From the NCBI GenBank assembly GCA_029204225.1, contig CM055106.1, positions 18,796,149-18,860,148 of the forward strand: 64,000 nt of DNA, read 5' to 3'. Within the stretch, counting starts at the first letter, position 1; every line of letters starts with the position of its first letter. The translations under genes and the position numbers were made by a program. Source of the stretch: Diphasiastrum complanatum. Lineage: Eukaryota; Streptophyta; Lycopodiopsida; Lycopodiales; Lycopodiaceae. The notes below the pieces were generated by a model. The model had not been told where the DNA came from, did no database searches, and saw only the letters and a program-made list of their open reading frames with translations. Shown here in pieces: positions 24,728 through 35,589 of the stretch.

Positions 24728-24773
24728 TTTCGAGGTCGTGCCAAGGATGAGCAGCTATGGATCGGCGAGCCAT
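12532..24773 (-). CDS. PPA: Soluble inorganic pyrophosphatase, eight coding exons
   Basis: This family I enzyme hydrolyses inorganic pyrophosphate to two phosphates with Mg2+. Related plant isoforms act mainly in the cytosol. Exons on the minus strand: 24773-24725, 24368-24340, 24066-24001, 23754-23647, 23512-23447, 13171-13051, 12824-12743, 12574-12532 (stop TAG). Phases agree at every junction and give 187 residues. Visible motifs are [39 protein letters not shown], the metal-binding signature [54 protein letters not shown] and the ending YIVETLR. Relatives have about 210-216 residues, so the ATG at 24773 gives a slightly short N-terminus. The frame is open up to 24935, and an upstream exon is possible. 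Donors are GT except intron 4 (GC). Intron 5 spans 10,275 bp. No stop or frameshift was found, so it looks functional. Confidence 0.95.
12946..13040. repeat. (TG)n(GA)n microsatellite in pyrophosphatase intron 6
   Basis: (TG) at about 12946-12960 runs into (GA)40 at 12961-13040. On the gene strand the (CT) run begins ten bases after the intron 6 donor (GT at 13050-13049), so it fills a large part of this 226-bp intron. Confidence 0.95.
14131..14220. repeat. Left hAT terminus with subterminal motifs
   Basis: After the terminal CTGTGTTGCAGC the sequence holds repeated GATCGCGATCCGGAA, GCGTTCCGGATCG and GTCCCGGAACGCG words. They match, in either orientation, the right-end cluster at 20395-20447. 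Such subterminal repeats are typical binding sites for hAT transposase BED fingers; the function here is inferred. Confidence 0.8.
17638..17995 (-). repeat. Left LTR (3' LTR) of chromodomain gypsy derivative
   Basis: 358 bp, starting TGTCTTAAG and ending TCGTAACA. It pairs with 19259-19616. Confidence 0.93.
18027..18455 (-). pseudogene. Gypsy integrase C-terminus with chromodomain
   Basis: 142 codons are open on the minus strand. The integrase C-terminal SH3-like part reads [26 protein letters not shown] and [10 protein letters not shown]. It is followed by a chromodomain ending in [19 protein letters not shown], whose aromatic and WER positions are typical of plant chromoviruses. The chromodomain would steer integration to modified histones in that lineage. 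The frame is intact but lacks everything upstream, so it is a remnant kept after an internal deletion. Confidence 0.92.
19245..19257 (-). other. Primer-binding site, initiator tRNA-Met type
   Basis: The minus strand reads TGGTATCAGAGCC, one base from the LTR at 19259. Confidence 0.93.
19259..19616 (-). repeat. Right LTR (5' LTR) of chromodomain gypsy derivative
   Basis: Partner of 17638-17995. It ends GTAACA at 19616 and is followed by the GGTGG duplication. Confidence 0.93.
20083..20247. repeat. 43-bp tandem triplication and (GA)n near the hAT right end
   Basis: Three copies of a 43-bp unit containing TTTTTTTCCAGCATGGTCTA start at 20083, 20126 and 20169. The third copy runs into (GA)n at 20203-20247. 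They lie downstream of the transposase stop and within the hAT. Confidence 0.9.
20395..20462. repeat. Right hAT terminus with subterminal motifs
   Basis: Contains TTCCGGAACGCGATCCGGAA and CGTTCCGGATCGCGTTCCGG words followed by the terminal GCCTACAACCTTG. It mirrors the left end and precedes the second copy of CTCAGAAC. Confidence 0.85.
21846..21912. repeat. (GA)n microsatellite in intron 5
   Basis: About 67 bp of uninterrupted GA within the pyrophosphatase intron, outside the hAT. Confidence 0.97.
24673..24723. repeat. (GA)n microsatellite abutting the intron 1 donor
   Basis: On the gene strand the exon ends at 24725 and the intron begins GTCTCTCTCT, so the (CT) run starts immediately after the donor GT. 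Confidence 0.95.
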
Positions 24774-24935
24774 TGTTAACGATAGATTGCTTCCAGAAAC
24801 CGAAGGCGTAACCAGATATCGTTCCTTACCAGATGATCGATGGGAAAAAGTTCTTCCCAGATGCAGCACTATGCGGGGAGGTGTGTGCTGCACAAGACTA
24901 GTTCCACTTAGAATATGGCTGACTTCCATCAACAT

Positions 24936-26240
24936 AACATCAAAAACTTGGAAATTTTAACATGGAAGTGGATATTGTGAAAGTTAATAAGAAGGAGAAA
25001 GCTATGAATAAAAAGTTTAAAAGCATCTAAGAAGCTCTGCACTAAAAATGTACGTAGTGTTCCGTAATATCCTTTGGCGCACGAACCTTCAAACTCCTAC
25101 ATGATAACATGGAAGTGGATATTGTGAAAGTTAATAAGGAGAAAGCAATGAATAGGAAGCTTAAAAGCCGTCTAAGAAGCTACATTCTTGACTTAAACAC
25201 GCTACCTAGTGTTCTGAGTTGACGTATTTTATCATATCGTTTGGCACACAAAGCTTCAAGCTCCTGTATGTGCGTTCGCAACGGAATAACATTGAAGTGC
25301 ATATTGTGAAAGTTAATAAGGAGAAAGCTATCAATAACAAGCTGAAAAGCTGCCTAAGAAGCTCTGCATTCTTGACTTACAAATGTTATGCAATGTTCTG
25401 AGTTAACATGTTCCCTGATATCTTTTGGCGCACGAACCTTCAGACTCCTTGCAGGTGTGCATTCACAACGTTTGCAATCTTTTCAGCTCCAGAAAAAGGC
25501 TAATTCATGAGAATTCTATCCCAGAAAACTTGAATGAAAGCTAAAATGAAGCTAATTGCTATGCAATAACCTCACTACACTGTAACGCTGAGTTTGCTAC
25601 TATTCAATGTTCAAAAATGCGATTGAATCAGAGCTATTTATGCGGAAATGAAGACGAAAAGAAACTTATAATTGCATCTACGTCTTGGCCTCTGCAGGAG
25701 AATGAATGGAAAGGCTTGCTTACGATCGCAACAACAGGCATTGAAACTCCGAAGAAAGAAATCAGAGAAACGGCATCGCATACAAATCCTTAATCAAATG
25801 CGAGTGTGAACATTCGCGTGACAAATCCTTAAATCAATTGCGAGTGACAACATTCGCACTAGTCCATTCACGGGAAAAATAATATACTACAATTTACGTC
25901 CTTTTTCTTTTCTTTTCCTTTTTCTCACGCGACTTTCTTTTATCCCGTTCCATCAACCTTTTCTTTTTTGCATCTAATTTTCTTTGAGACTCCTATTTAC
26001 CTTCCTTTATTATCACTATCTCATCTAATACGGTCCTCTCGGACAGCTCATGTTATACAACAATTTGTGATTAACCACGAACTCCAGAGTCCATCACACA
26101 ATTTGTGATTAACCACCAACTGCCATGTTGGATTAAAGGAATCAGTGTCCATCACAGTGGGGTGCACTGGGTAGGTTGTTGACTGTTGTCACCGGAAAGG
26201 TGCAAGCTCAAATCCAGACCACTATGTAGTGACATCTGAG
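24936..26240. other. Upstream region of the pyrophosphatase gene
   Basis: This lies 5' of the pyrophosphatase exon 1 on the minus strand and should hold its leader and promoter, perhaps with an unseen first exon. I could not pick a TATA box with confidence. It carries the tandem triplication at 24960-25455 and a short duplication at about 25787-25860 built around AAATCCTTAATCAA and GCGAGTG. Confidence 0.5.
24960..25455. repeat. Three-copy tandem repeat upstream of the pyrophosphatase
   Basis: Three diverged units of about 150-180 bp begin near 24960, 25107 and 25287. Each contains a GGATATTGTGAAAGTTAATA-like core (third copy GCATATTGTGAAAG), then GAGAAAGC, TAAGAAGCT and a CTTTTGGCGCACGAACCTTC-like end. 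They sit directly upstream of the first identified exon. Confidence 0.85.
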
Positions 26241-26396
26241 GAGACTAGCTCCGTAAATGACATTGCCAAGTTGTATATGTTGTATATAACGACCACTAGT
26301 TGCTTAATATGTATGCAAAAAAAAAAAAAATTAGTGTTGAATTTATTTATTTCAATACTGTCACTCTTAGTAAAAGTTATGCATGTCAATCGTAGT

Positions 26397-26411
26397 GGGG
26401 GGGGGGGGGTG
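26397..26411. repeat. Poly-G run
   Basis: A run of about 14 consecutive G bases, with no context suggesting function. Confidence 0.9.
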
Positions 26412-26773
26412 TATGGGTAGAGTTGTTTACTGATATTAGAAAATACCTATGTTACTCTATTCCAACACACGCATATATTCAAGATTCGGCAAAAGAATAG
26501 CAAATCCAAAAAAGAATAGGATACAGTTTCTGTATATTAAAAACAAAATTGAGAAAGTAGATGAGAACAACACTCTTGCAAGGAGCGAAGTTTTATCAAC
26601 CTGTCCCCTGCTTTATAATGTTTTCCTTTTTCAGGTAGCCGTTTCAAGAGCTAGCAAGATTTCAAGAAAGTACATAAACTTTTAGAACGTGCACATGATT
26701 CGTATCAAAAACTTTTCTAGCCTATCTCGTATGATGTTAGGCTGGATGACATGTTGTTGGAATATTCTAAACA

Positions 26774-27065
26774 CTCCCCTTCAACAAGAATAATTATACA
26801 AAGGCCCAAATCATAGATTAGACATTCATGACGATCACGAGGTAATCCATTTGTGAGAATGTCAATATACATTTTTGATTTTACAATTCCACGAATGAAA
26901 TGATATTTGATGTCTATATATTTGCTCCTTTTGTGGAAGACTGCATTGTAACACAGTGAGATGCTACCCTAATTATTAGCATGAATGAGAACACTATGCT
27001 TAAAAGCAGAATTTAAATCTTTCAAAAGGGTTTGTAACCATAGAGCTTCCTTGGCTGCCTTAAGT
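26774..27065 (-). pseudogene. Ty1/copia RNase H remnant with polypurine tract
   Basis: The minus-strand reading gives EALWLQTLLKDLN, then with stops CYNAVFHKRSKYIDIKYHFIR, the conserved end of copia RNase H. It is followed by AAGGGGAG (about 26774-26781) and the probable 3' LTR start TGTTTAGAATATTCC at 26773 going down. Stops and missing residues show long decay. The LTR's outer end was not found. Confidence 0.8.
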
Positions 27066-27139
27066 AATCACACTATTGAATATTTATTTATTTAAGTAAT
27101 GTCACTAGTAAAGAGTGCTCGTCGTTGACGGGCAATGGC

Positions 27140-27843
<704 letters not shown>

Positions 27844-28594
27844 TGTTGGAGGGTTTGCGGATCCCAAGGCAACCCTAACCCTAGTTAATAAGTGAGAGGG
27901 ATTTGGCACCCTGCGTGTGTAAGTCCAACCCAATGATCACATAGTTATTTGATTAATTAGAATGTTAATAAAAGGACTTTAGGTCGTTTTGCGGGACTTT
28001 TAATGTCGCAGGGCCTAAATGTCAAGTTAGTGAATAAAGTTGGGTTTCCCTCCAATTTTGATGGTTCCCACACTTTTTTAAATTTGAATAAACAGAGAGG
28101 CAAGACTGGACCAATAGGATTCAGAGGCCAGGGTCCTCCTCTCTACTATAAAAAGGGACCAACTCGAGTTGCTCCTCATGTTCATTTCCTCATTTCAATG
28201 AAGCAGATTGGTTCTCTTTAGAAATGGATTGATGAATGTCCTTGCTCTTCCTCTCTTTTCCTCCATTTCTCATGCTTTCCTTGGATTTTGTTTGGAATTG
28301 ATCATTATTGGGATTGCTATTTCTTATGCTTTTTATGAGAGAGAAAGGGAGAGAGAAAAGAGTAAGTTTCTATCATTGTTGTGGATTTAGGGTTAATGGA
28401 AGTAGGGTTAATGGATGTAGTGTTAATGCTTAGTGTTAATGGATGCAGTGTTAGATCCTCCATTCATGTTGAAATCTGAAATATATTATCGCTCTCATGG
28501 GAACGAACCTACGCGTGACAACTAACTCTGTCTCTTTGATGCTAGATTGACTAGATCTTGGATTCAGGTTAGGCAAGGAAAGAAACCCACTACA
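27844..28594 (+). repeat. Left (5') LTR of the 9.3-kb gypsy element
   Basis: 751 bp. It contains a clear TATA box (TATAAAAAGGG, 28147-28157) with CCAAT about 35 bases upstream, so transcription would start near 28180. A short G-A rich stretch lies at 28336-28360. Confidence 0.93.
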
Positions 28595-28598
28595 ATTT

Positions 28599-28616
28599 TG
28601 GCGTCGTTGCCGGGGA
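28599..28616 (+). other. Primer-binding site, tRNA-Asp type
   Basis: TGGCGTCGTTGCCGGGGA begins five bases after the LTR. It differs at one position from the complement of the plant tRNA-Asp 3' end used by Athila/Tat elements. Confidence 0.88.
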
Positions 28617-28919
28617 GCTATGCCAATATTTTAGTTTGCAGCATGTTTGGCTAATGGTTAGCTTGCATTAGGCATCTTGTCGTGGCATGAATAGTGTTAA
28701 ATCTGCATTGTAAGGTTAGTTTGGGAATGATTTTGCTTGATTTGAGCGGAATTGCTTGTTTGAAATCTAATCTGATTATTAAACAGGAAAAGCTATTCAG
28801 ATCACCAATCTTAAGATCCATTTGGATCTGAGATATCAGAGAAAATAGCAAAAATCGGTCAAATCTGTCAAATTTGGTCAAAAAGAGGCGAAAAGCGTCA
28901 TCAGAGCTCAGAACTTTTT

Positions 28920-29640
28920 ACCCTCTTTTAGGAAACCTTTGCTGAGTTGCAGAAACCTTCGGTTTTGTTTACAGAACCTTCAGTTTGAAGGGCAAAGATT
29001 AATTCCCAGCAGATTTCCAAAAACATCAGAAAAACCACCAAAAAACACAAAAAATTATCAAAACCCTAAATAATACTAAAAAAGAACCTTCGTCCGATTC
29101 ACTGTGCTTAGATGTGATTCAGATCTATCTACTGCCAGGTCGGCGAAGAATAATACCAAAAATACAAAGGTTTTCAGAAGATAAGTTGTCATATTGTCAT
29201 ATTTTTGTCAATATTTGCAAAATGGCCAGTATTATTCTTGATCCTTCGCCAGAACCTTCACCGAGTTTCCAGAACATTCTATCTATAGTAAACTACTATT
29301 TTTGAGTTCGACGAAGATTCTTCTTGATCAGATCACAAAAAACCTTGATTTTTACCCTCGTCAGATTACAAAAACAGTATTTGCTTGTGTTAGAAACCTT
29401 CATCCGGTTGTCCATAGTTTTATCTGTGTCAGATCTTCCATCTGAGAAGTCGACGAAGGTTATTTCCCAAGAAATTGCCAGAAAAGTGTTCAGAGAGTTT
29501 TTATCCCAAAATAGCACTGTTGAATCTTCGTCGAGACAACCTTCGCCTAGAGAACCTTCGCCAGTCCTATTTTTAGTTTCTGATTTTCCAGATCAAGTCT
29601 CTGTCAAAATTTGGATCAAATCTGATATATTCTGAATTGG
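28920..29640 (+). repeat. Leader with dispersed AACCTTCG motifs
   Basis: The leader holds many copies of GAACCTTCGYC and its variants, some as the reverse complement GACGAAGGTT. The same motif recurs at 35110-35480, after pol. The spacing is irregular, so this is not a simple tandem repeat. Confidence 0.75.
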
Positions 29641-29816
29641 AATCTGAGAGATTTATCATTTTTGAGAAGTACCGATTGATCGAATTTTGGGTAGTTTTTC
29701 ATCATATAGAATCAGATTTCTGAAAAGTGGAATAGAGCTAGCAGATCTAATCTGAGATAGTTTTTTGGAAAAATCTATATCCAATCTCATTATCGATTTG
29801 ATCTAAATTTGTAAAG

Positions 29817-30656
29817 ATGGCTGCCCCTGGAGCTGCTCCACAGGAGGTCAATCCAATTATTGTCAGAAGAGCACCCCGATTGGATCTACCCAAATATAAT
29901 GGATTAACAGATCCAGTTAGATTTCTTCAGATCTATGTTGAATCCTGTGAGGTCTATGGTGAGATTTATCCTCAAGATGAACTTCACCTGTTTCCTATGG
30001 CCTTAACAGACGCAGCACAAGATTGGTACTATAACCAAGATGAAACTGAGCGTACAGATTGGGAGGTTGTTAAATGAGCCCTTATCACACGGTTCAAACC
30101 GTGGAAGTTTATGGAAGACCCTTTCCTACTTTTAAGTAAAATTAAAATGGGAAAGCGGGAAATGGTTAGAGATTACATCGAAAGGGTGAAACATCTTAGA
30201 TCTGAATGGGAGCCTGAGCTGATTAATGAAAATGCCATGATTATGTGGTTTTTGTCAGGTCTATCTAAACGGATCATACGTGAACTGAAACGCCATAATG
30301 AGTACGCACTTTTGCAAAATGCGATGGACGATGCAATTCGGGAGGAGGATGAAGATTCAGATGATGAGCCGAATGTCAGTATGTTGCCTTATACAGCAGG
30401 GCAGACTACTACAACATCCACCACTATTGCATTAATGAATGCCAATGCTACTACAGAAATGATGCTCAATGAGTTTGAGAAACTGGGAAAGACCCAGCAG
30501 AAACAGATGGAAAAGTTGCAGTTGCAATTTGATGAGAAGATCAAAGCATTGAAAAATTTCAACGGAGCAGTGAACAAGGAACCTAAGAAGTTTGTAAAGA
30601 CTTTTCCTACAGGGAAAATGTCTGGTGTTCTATTTGTACAGGAAATCACACAGTGA
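29817..30656 (+). pseudogene. Gypsy gag, capsid part
   Basis: The ATG at 29817 opens a gag frame that is Ala/Pro-rich at first and then has a capsid-like RLDLPKYNGLTDPVRFLQIY and ALTDAAQDWYYN. A TGA at 30075-30077 interrupts it, and the same frame resumes with ITRFKPWKF and YIERVKHLRSEW, typical of plant gypsy gag. An acidic segment (EEDEDSDDEPN) precedes a coiled-coil-like Gln/Lys-rich stretch at 30470-30570. A further frame change near 30610 leads into the zinc knuckles. The protein would assemble the particle and package element RNA. Confidence 0.9.
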
Positions 30657-31369
30657 ATGAGTGTCCTTAATTGAAAAAACGAATGGAAATCAGTGTTTGC
30701 CATCTGTGTAATTCACCTGACCATGAGACTGCCTTTTGCGACTTCAACCCTCGGATAATTCAACAAAGGTATGCCCAGATGGGATATCGAGATCCACAGT
30801 ATGGAGGCAATCCAGCAGCAAGACTGCGACAATCTACTCTTGGATATCCGGAACGTCTAGCTTTGCCCGCCCCAGCAAAACACTCGGCTCCTCCTGCCAA
30901 TTTGATGGAACCAGAACCTTACGGAAGTGCTGAGCAATGGAGCTATGGTAATGTTCAGGAAGGTGGATCTTCAAACCAGTGTGCCATTTATGCTGTCGCT
31001 CAACAACAAGCCTCGAGAAATTGGGCCAGAGTACCACTTGGATGCTTTGCATGTGGAGAAAATCACAGAGTTGCAGAATGCCCAAATAAAGGAAAATTTG
31101 TACCATTCTATCGTGACTATGGATATGGGCATTGCTATAAAGACTGTCCAGCAAGACCGAAGCCACCACCAGCTACAGCACCTATAAATTTGATAACAAT
31201 CAAGCAAGGATCGGTAGCTCAGAATAAACCAAGTGCACCCTTGATGGTGGTCACCAGAGCACAAAAGCAAAAAGAACTAGTAGTGGATTCAGTACCTGCT
31301 GATTCTATACCATTGAATGATACACCAATAGCATCGGGAGTCTATCCAAATCTTAATGCAGAAAAATGA
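30626..31369 (+). pseudogene. Gypsy gag nucleocapsid with three CCHC knuckles
   Basis: In one frame I see CSICTGNHTVNEC at 30626-30664, CHLCNSPDHETAFC soon after, and CFACGENHRVAEC at about 31040-31080. Each fits CX2CX4HX4C (the second has five residues before its last Cys). A fourth half-site GHCYKDC follows. A TAA at 30668-30670 lies between the first two. Several knuckles are a feature of some plant gypsy gags. They bind element RNA. Confidence 0.85.
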
Positions 31370-31739
31370 GGATGTCAGGATATGAGACAGTGGATTAAAC
31401 ATCTGCAAGAAGAAGAGAAACTTGAAGCTGCTAAAGTAACAGCTGAAGTTCGGTCTTCACCATTGCAGCCTCCAAGAAATTTACGTACGGATATGAATGA
31501 TCAATTACATCATCACGAAGAACCCTTCAAGATGACTGAACCGGAAGCACCACATACAGAATTACTCATGAATATTTTGTCTAGCAAGATCATATTTCAT
31601 TGGGAGAGTTCCTAAAGTTGGTGCCAAAAGCAAAAGAGGTCTTAGTGCAAAAGTTAGCTTAAGAAGAATCAGAAGACCATCAGGAGCCGCTTTTTTGTGC
31701 TGGATTTGAAGAATCTAACGATGTACTCCATGTTGGAGC

Positions 31740-32110
31740 CGCTTGGAAAAGTGAACAAAAGAATATCACTCTGCCGATACAACATAGACAATTTTCTAAA
31801 GAAGCAGCCGTGATAGATGGCGGTTTAGGAGTTAACCTGATTTCTACAAAGCTATGTACAAAATGGGGCCTTACAGAGATTAAGTCTGCTACTTTTGCTA
31901 CTAAGCTAGCTGATCAAACGACAGTTCGTCCACGAGGAATGGTGGAAGATATACTTGTCAGGATTGCAGGAGTATAATTCGTCATTACTTTTGTCATGAT
32001 GGACTTACCAGAAGCACCAAATGTCTATCGAGTTCTCTTAGGACATCCATGGTTACGAGTTGCGCAAGTAATTCATAACTGGGATACCGAAAAAATCACT
32101 TTTGAAAATC
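31740..32110 (+). pseudogene. Gypsy aspartic protease remnant
   Basis: The reading includes AVIDGGLGVNLISTKLC, matching the active-site region of retroviral-type aspartic proteases, with DGG where DSG or DTG is usual. RVLLGHPWLR follows near 32030. A TAA at 31975-31977 breaks the frame. It would process the gag-pol polyprotein. Confidence 0.8.
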
Positions 32111-33059
32111 GTGAACGTGCAGTTAAAGTTGATCCTACGACTTGGACTATCAAGCCAGTGGTTCAAAAAGCGGATGACGATTCATCAACAACGGATCACA
32201 CTTGTGATCGACCAGAGAAAAAATTGGGAGCTCACTATGATTCTCAAATGGATACTAGAAATTGGAACAAAGCTCTTGCAACAATTGATTGTACAGCGGT
32301 ATGTGTCAACAAGATATTCAATTAGAGACGAGCGAGATTTCCTTGTTAGATCGAACTTTGGATACGCCAATCACGTTTCCACTAAATGTGCTGAATGTAG
32401 CCTGGATATCAACAGAACCTATACCAGATCCAATTGAGGATGATCTCATACCAATGAGCCATGCCTTAACTTATGATGGCAATGCAGAACTTACGGATGA
32501 ACAGATTCTACATCATATGGATTCGACCAGATTTGGAGTGCATAATGTTCCTGATGAACCAACAATCAAATAGCCCAAAGCAGTTATATTAAAGGGAGAC
32601 AGGATCACAGGTTCGATGACAAAGAAACAAACAAAGCAACATTATAATACGGTCCTGAAATGAGAAAATCCCCCTCAAAAGATTGATTCAAAGGAAGTGC
32701 CAACTCTATTGGATAAAGGCAAAGGAAAAGTCAAGAATGATTCTTCAAGTCAGATCTCCAGCAAGACATCATCGTCTAGGAAGTCTTCACCTGTGAAGAA
32801 AGATTTATCATCCCGAAAGTCATCACCTCCACGATCAATTACTGCTAAGAAGACTAAACGAAGATCCAAGACAAGTCCTTTCCAAAAAGAACAAGCAAAT
32901 GTAGTCCAGCATGGTATGCAGAGCATTTTAAACATTATACACTGGATGATGTGGTTATCATGTTACCTAAAGCACATCGTGAACCTGAAGAACACATGCC
33001 GGAATCTAAAGAGGTTTACGATGGCCCAGCTAGGACGCAGCCAATAAATCTTGCAGAAC

Positions 33060-34410
33060 CAAGAGAACCGAAAAAAATTGTACAAGTGGGATCACAACTT
33101 ACTCCTGAGCAATATCAAGCACTCTGTTTGTTACTTATTAAGTATCAAGATTGTTTTGCATGGACTTATCAAGATTTGAAGGGTATTTCGACATCATTCA
33201 TTGAACATACCATACCTTTAGTACTTGATGCAGTACCAAAGGTTACAAAGTTCTATCGCTATAATCCTAATGTGGCAGATCTGATAAAGAAAGAACTTCA
33301 GAGAGTGCTTAAATGAGATCGAGCATACAGAATGGATTTCACCGATTGTCATTGTTCCTAAGAAAAATGGGAAATTGCGAATCTGTGTGAATCTCAAAGC
33401 ATTGAATAAAGTGACATGGAAGGATCACTTTCCGTTACCTTTTACTGAAAGCATTTTGGATCGCCTTGCTGGAAAGGCATTTTTAACTCACATTTCTAAT
33501 TGAGTAAAACTATGCCAATGCCAATAGGTTGAACCATGGGGCACCTATGCTTACAAAGTAATGTCGTTTGGACTCTGTAATGCACCAAGTTCATTCCCAA
33601 GAGTAATGCAATTTGCCTTTAAAGATTATTTGCAGAAATTCCTTGAAATTTACTTGGACGACTTGGGAGTTCATATTACAGATACAAACCACCTGGATCG
33701 ATTGGAGAAAGTCTTTGAAAGATGCCGCAAATATCAGATTTCTCTAAATCCAAAAAAATGCCAGATATGGGTTTCTCACGGAGTGGTGCTTGGACATGTG
33801 ATATCAAGACATGGTATTGCCACCGATTATTCTAAGATCAAAGTTATTGTGGAATTGCCACCGCCAGCAACAATTCGAGGAGTTTATGTGTTTATGGGTC
33901 ATGCGAACTACTATCGAATTTTTATTATCTTCTTTGCGGATTTAGCACGAACCATATACAAATTAACTATTGTTCCTATTTGGATTGTAGAGGCGTTAGA
34001 AGCCTTTGAAAAGCTAAAAAAAGCATTATCTTCAGCACCAATTATGCATTCTCCAGATTGGACATTAGAGTTTCATGTTCATACGGATGTCTCAAAATAC
34101 GCCATTGGATCAGTTTTGACGCAGCCAGGTGACTTTAAGAAAGATTATCCTATACGATTTGCAAGCAGACAACTTACAGATCCAGAGAAGAATTATTCAA
34201 CAATAGAACGTGAAGCGCTAGCCATGATTTTTTCTGTTCGAAAATTTCATCACTACCTCATGGAAATGCACTTTGCATTTTATACGAATCATCAACCGTT
34301 ACTTTACTTGGTAAAAAAGATGTGTAATACTGGACGTATTGCAAGATGGTTATTATTATTGACTGAATTTGACTTTCGAATTGTGGTCAGAAAGGCAGCA
34401 TTATGGGCAT
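33060..34410 (+). pseudogene. Gypsy reverse transcriptase and RNase H
   Basis: Starts with LTPEQYQALCLLLIKYQDCFAW, continues past a TGA at 33314-33316 and a frame change into WISPIVIVPKKNGKLRICV and DHFPLPF, then past further breaks near 33500. The longest clean frame begins at 33561 with MSFGLCNAPSSFPRVM and the catalytic YLDD. RNase H follows: HTDVSKYAIGSVL, TIEREALAMIF and YTNHQPLLYL, where the usual third Asp (TDHQ) is Asn. Both activities copy element RNA to DNA. Several breaks make it inactive. Confidence 0.93.
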
Positions 34411-34882
34411 TCAGAACCACTTACAAAAATAGTACAAATCAAACACCTTTTCAACTGGTTTATGGTCAAGATGCTGTTATGCCAATTGAATTTTTAATCC
34501 CATCTTTACGCATAGTAGCAACGGAACGATTAAATGATGATCAGTCTTACAACTTCGTCATGAAGCGTTGCACAAATTATATGAAACCTGATTGATGGCA
34601 GTTCATGCCTTAGCAGCAGAGAAAGCCCGCCACAAGGCATGGCACGATCGTCGATTGCACAAGAAAGATCTGGAAGCAAGAGATCTTGTATTGATGTACA
34701 AAACCAAGCTGATCAAGGGTAAGTTGAAGTTTACTGGTGAAGGCCCATATAAAGTGAAGGAAATCCTGAACTATGGCGCAGTAATTCTTGAGCACTTGGA
34801 TGGAAAACGATTTGATACTCCGGTAAATGACAGCCGATTACGCAAGTTTTGGCAGCCTGCGCCGCCAATTCAGCAAGCCTGA
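34390..34882 (+). pseudogene. Gypsy integrase C-terminal remnant
   Basis: Directly after the RNase H FDFRIVVRK comes ALWAFRTTYKNSTNQTPFQLVYG, the end of the integrase core. The zinc-binding HHCC domain and the D,D(35)E residues are missing, so a deletion of several hundred codons lies near 34390. A stop at 34593-34595 precedes a frame with LEARDLVLMYKTKL, KFTGEGPYKVKEI, YGAVILEHLDGKRF and SRLRKFW, the usual C-terminal fold of Tat-type integrases. Confidence 0.9.
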
Positions 34883-35589
34883 TCTCAATATATTTTAATT
34901 TTATTTGTTTTTTAATTTTTTGTTTTCAGTATTTAATTTGCTGACTTTTTTGGGAAAAGACAGTAAAAAAAAAAAAAAACAAAAAAACAAAAGAAGAAAG
35001 AGAAAAATAAAATAATGAAAGACTGATGAGCAAAATTCAGGAAGTCATCAGCATAAGAAAAAAGAAGCACAATATTTTTATGGAAAATGCCTTAGAAAAC
35101 CACTGTATTGGACAGATTTGGCCAATACAGTATCAGAAACCTTTGTTGAGCTCTCAGACTGTACATCCACCCTTGATTTATCTAAATTGAGGTAGGCGAA
35201 GGTTTCTGACAAGAGAAAATTCAATTTTTGAGTCAGGCGAATGTTCAGTGATATGCCACTTTGGGAACCTTCGTCGAGTATCATAATCTCATTGTGAACC
35301 TTCGCCTACTAGCTAGATAATCTTAAAATGTCAAAATAAGGTTGTTCATAGGTTCAGATTGTGAAAAAATGCATTTATGACAATACCTGGGTGAAGGACC
35401 CTCCTGGGCGAAGGTTCATCCTTCGTCATCCCTAGAAAACATTCGCCTGATAGGTTCAGATCCCTAGAAACCTTTGCCAAGATTTTTATAGCCTATTTTT
35501 ACAGTACTGTACATGCCTGCAAATTTTTGTTCAGAACTGATCAGCCCAACTACTATTCAATGTAATGGACCCACCAAATTCACCTATAA

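Noticed and set aside
28003-28221. A 72-codon frame repeated at 36570-36788
   Set aside because: It is LTR sequence of the 9.3-kb gypsy element overlapping its TATA box.
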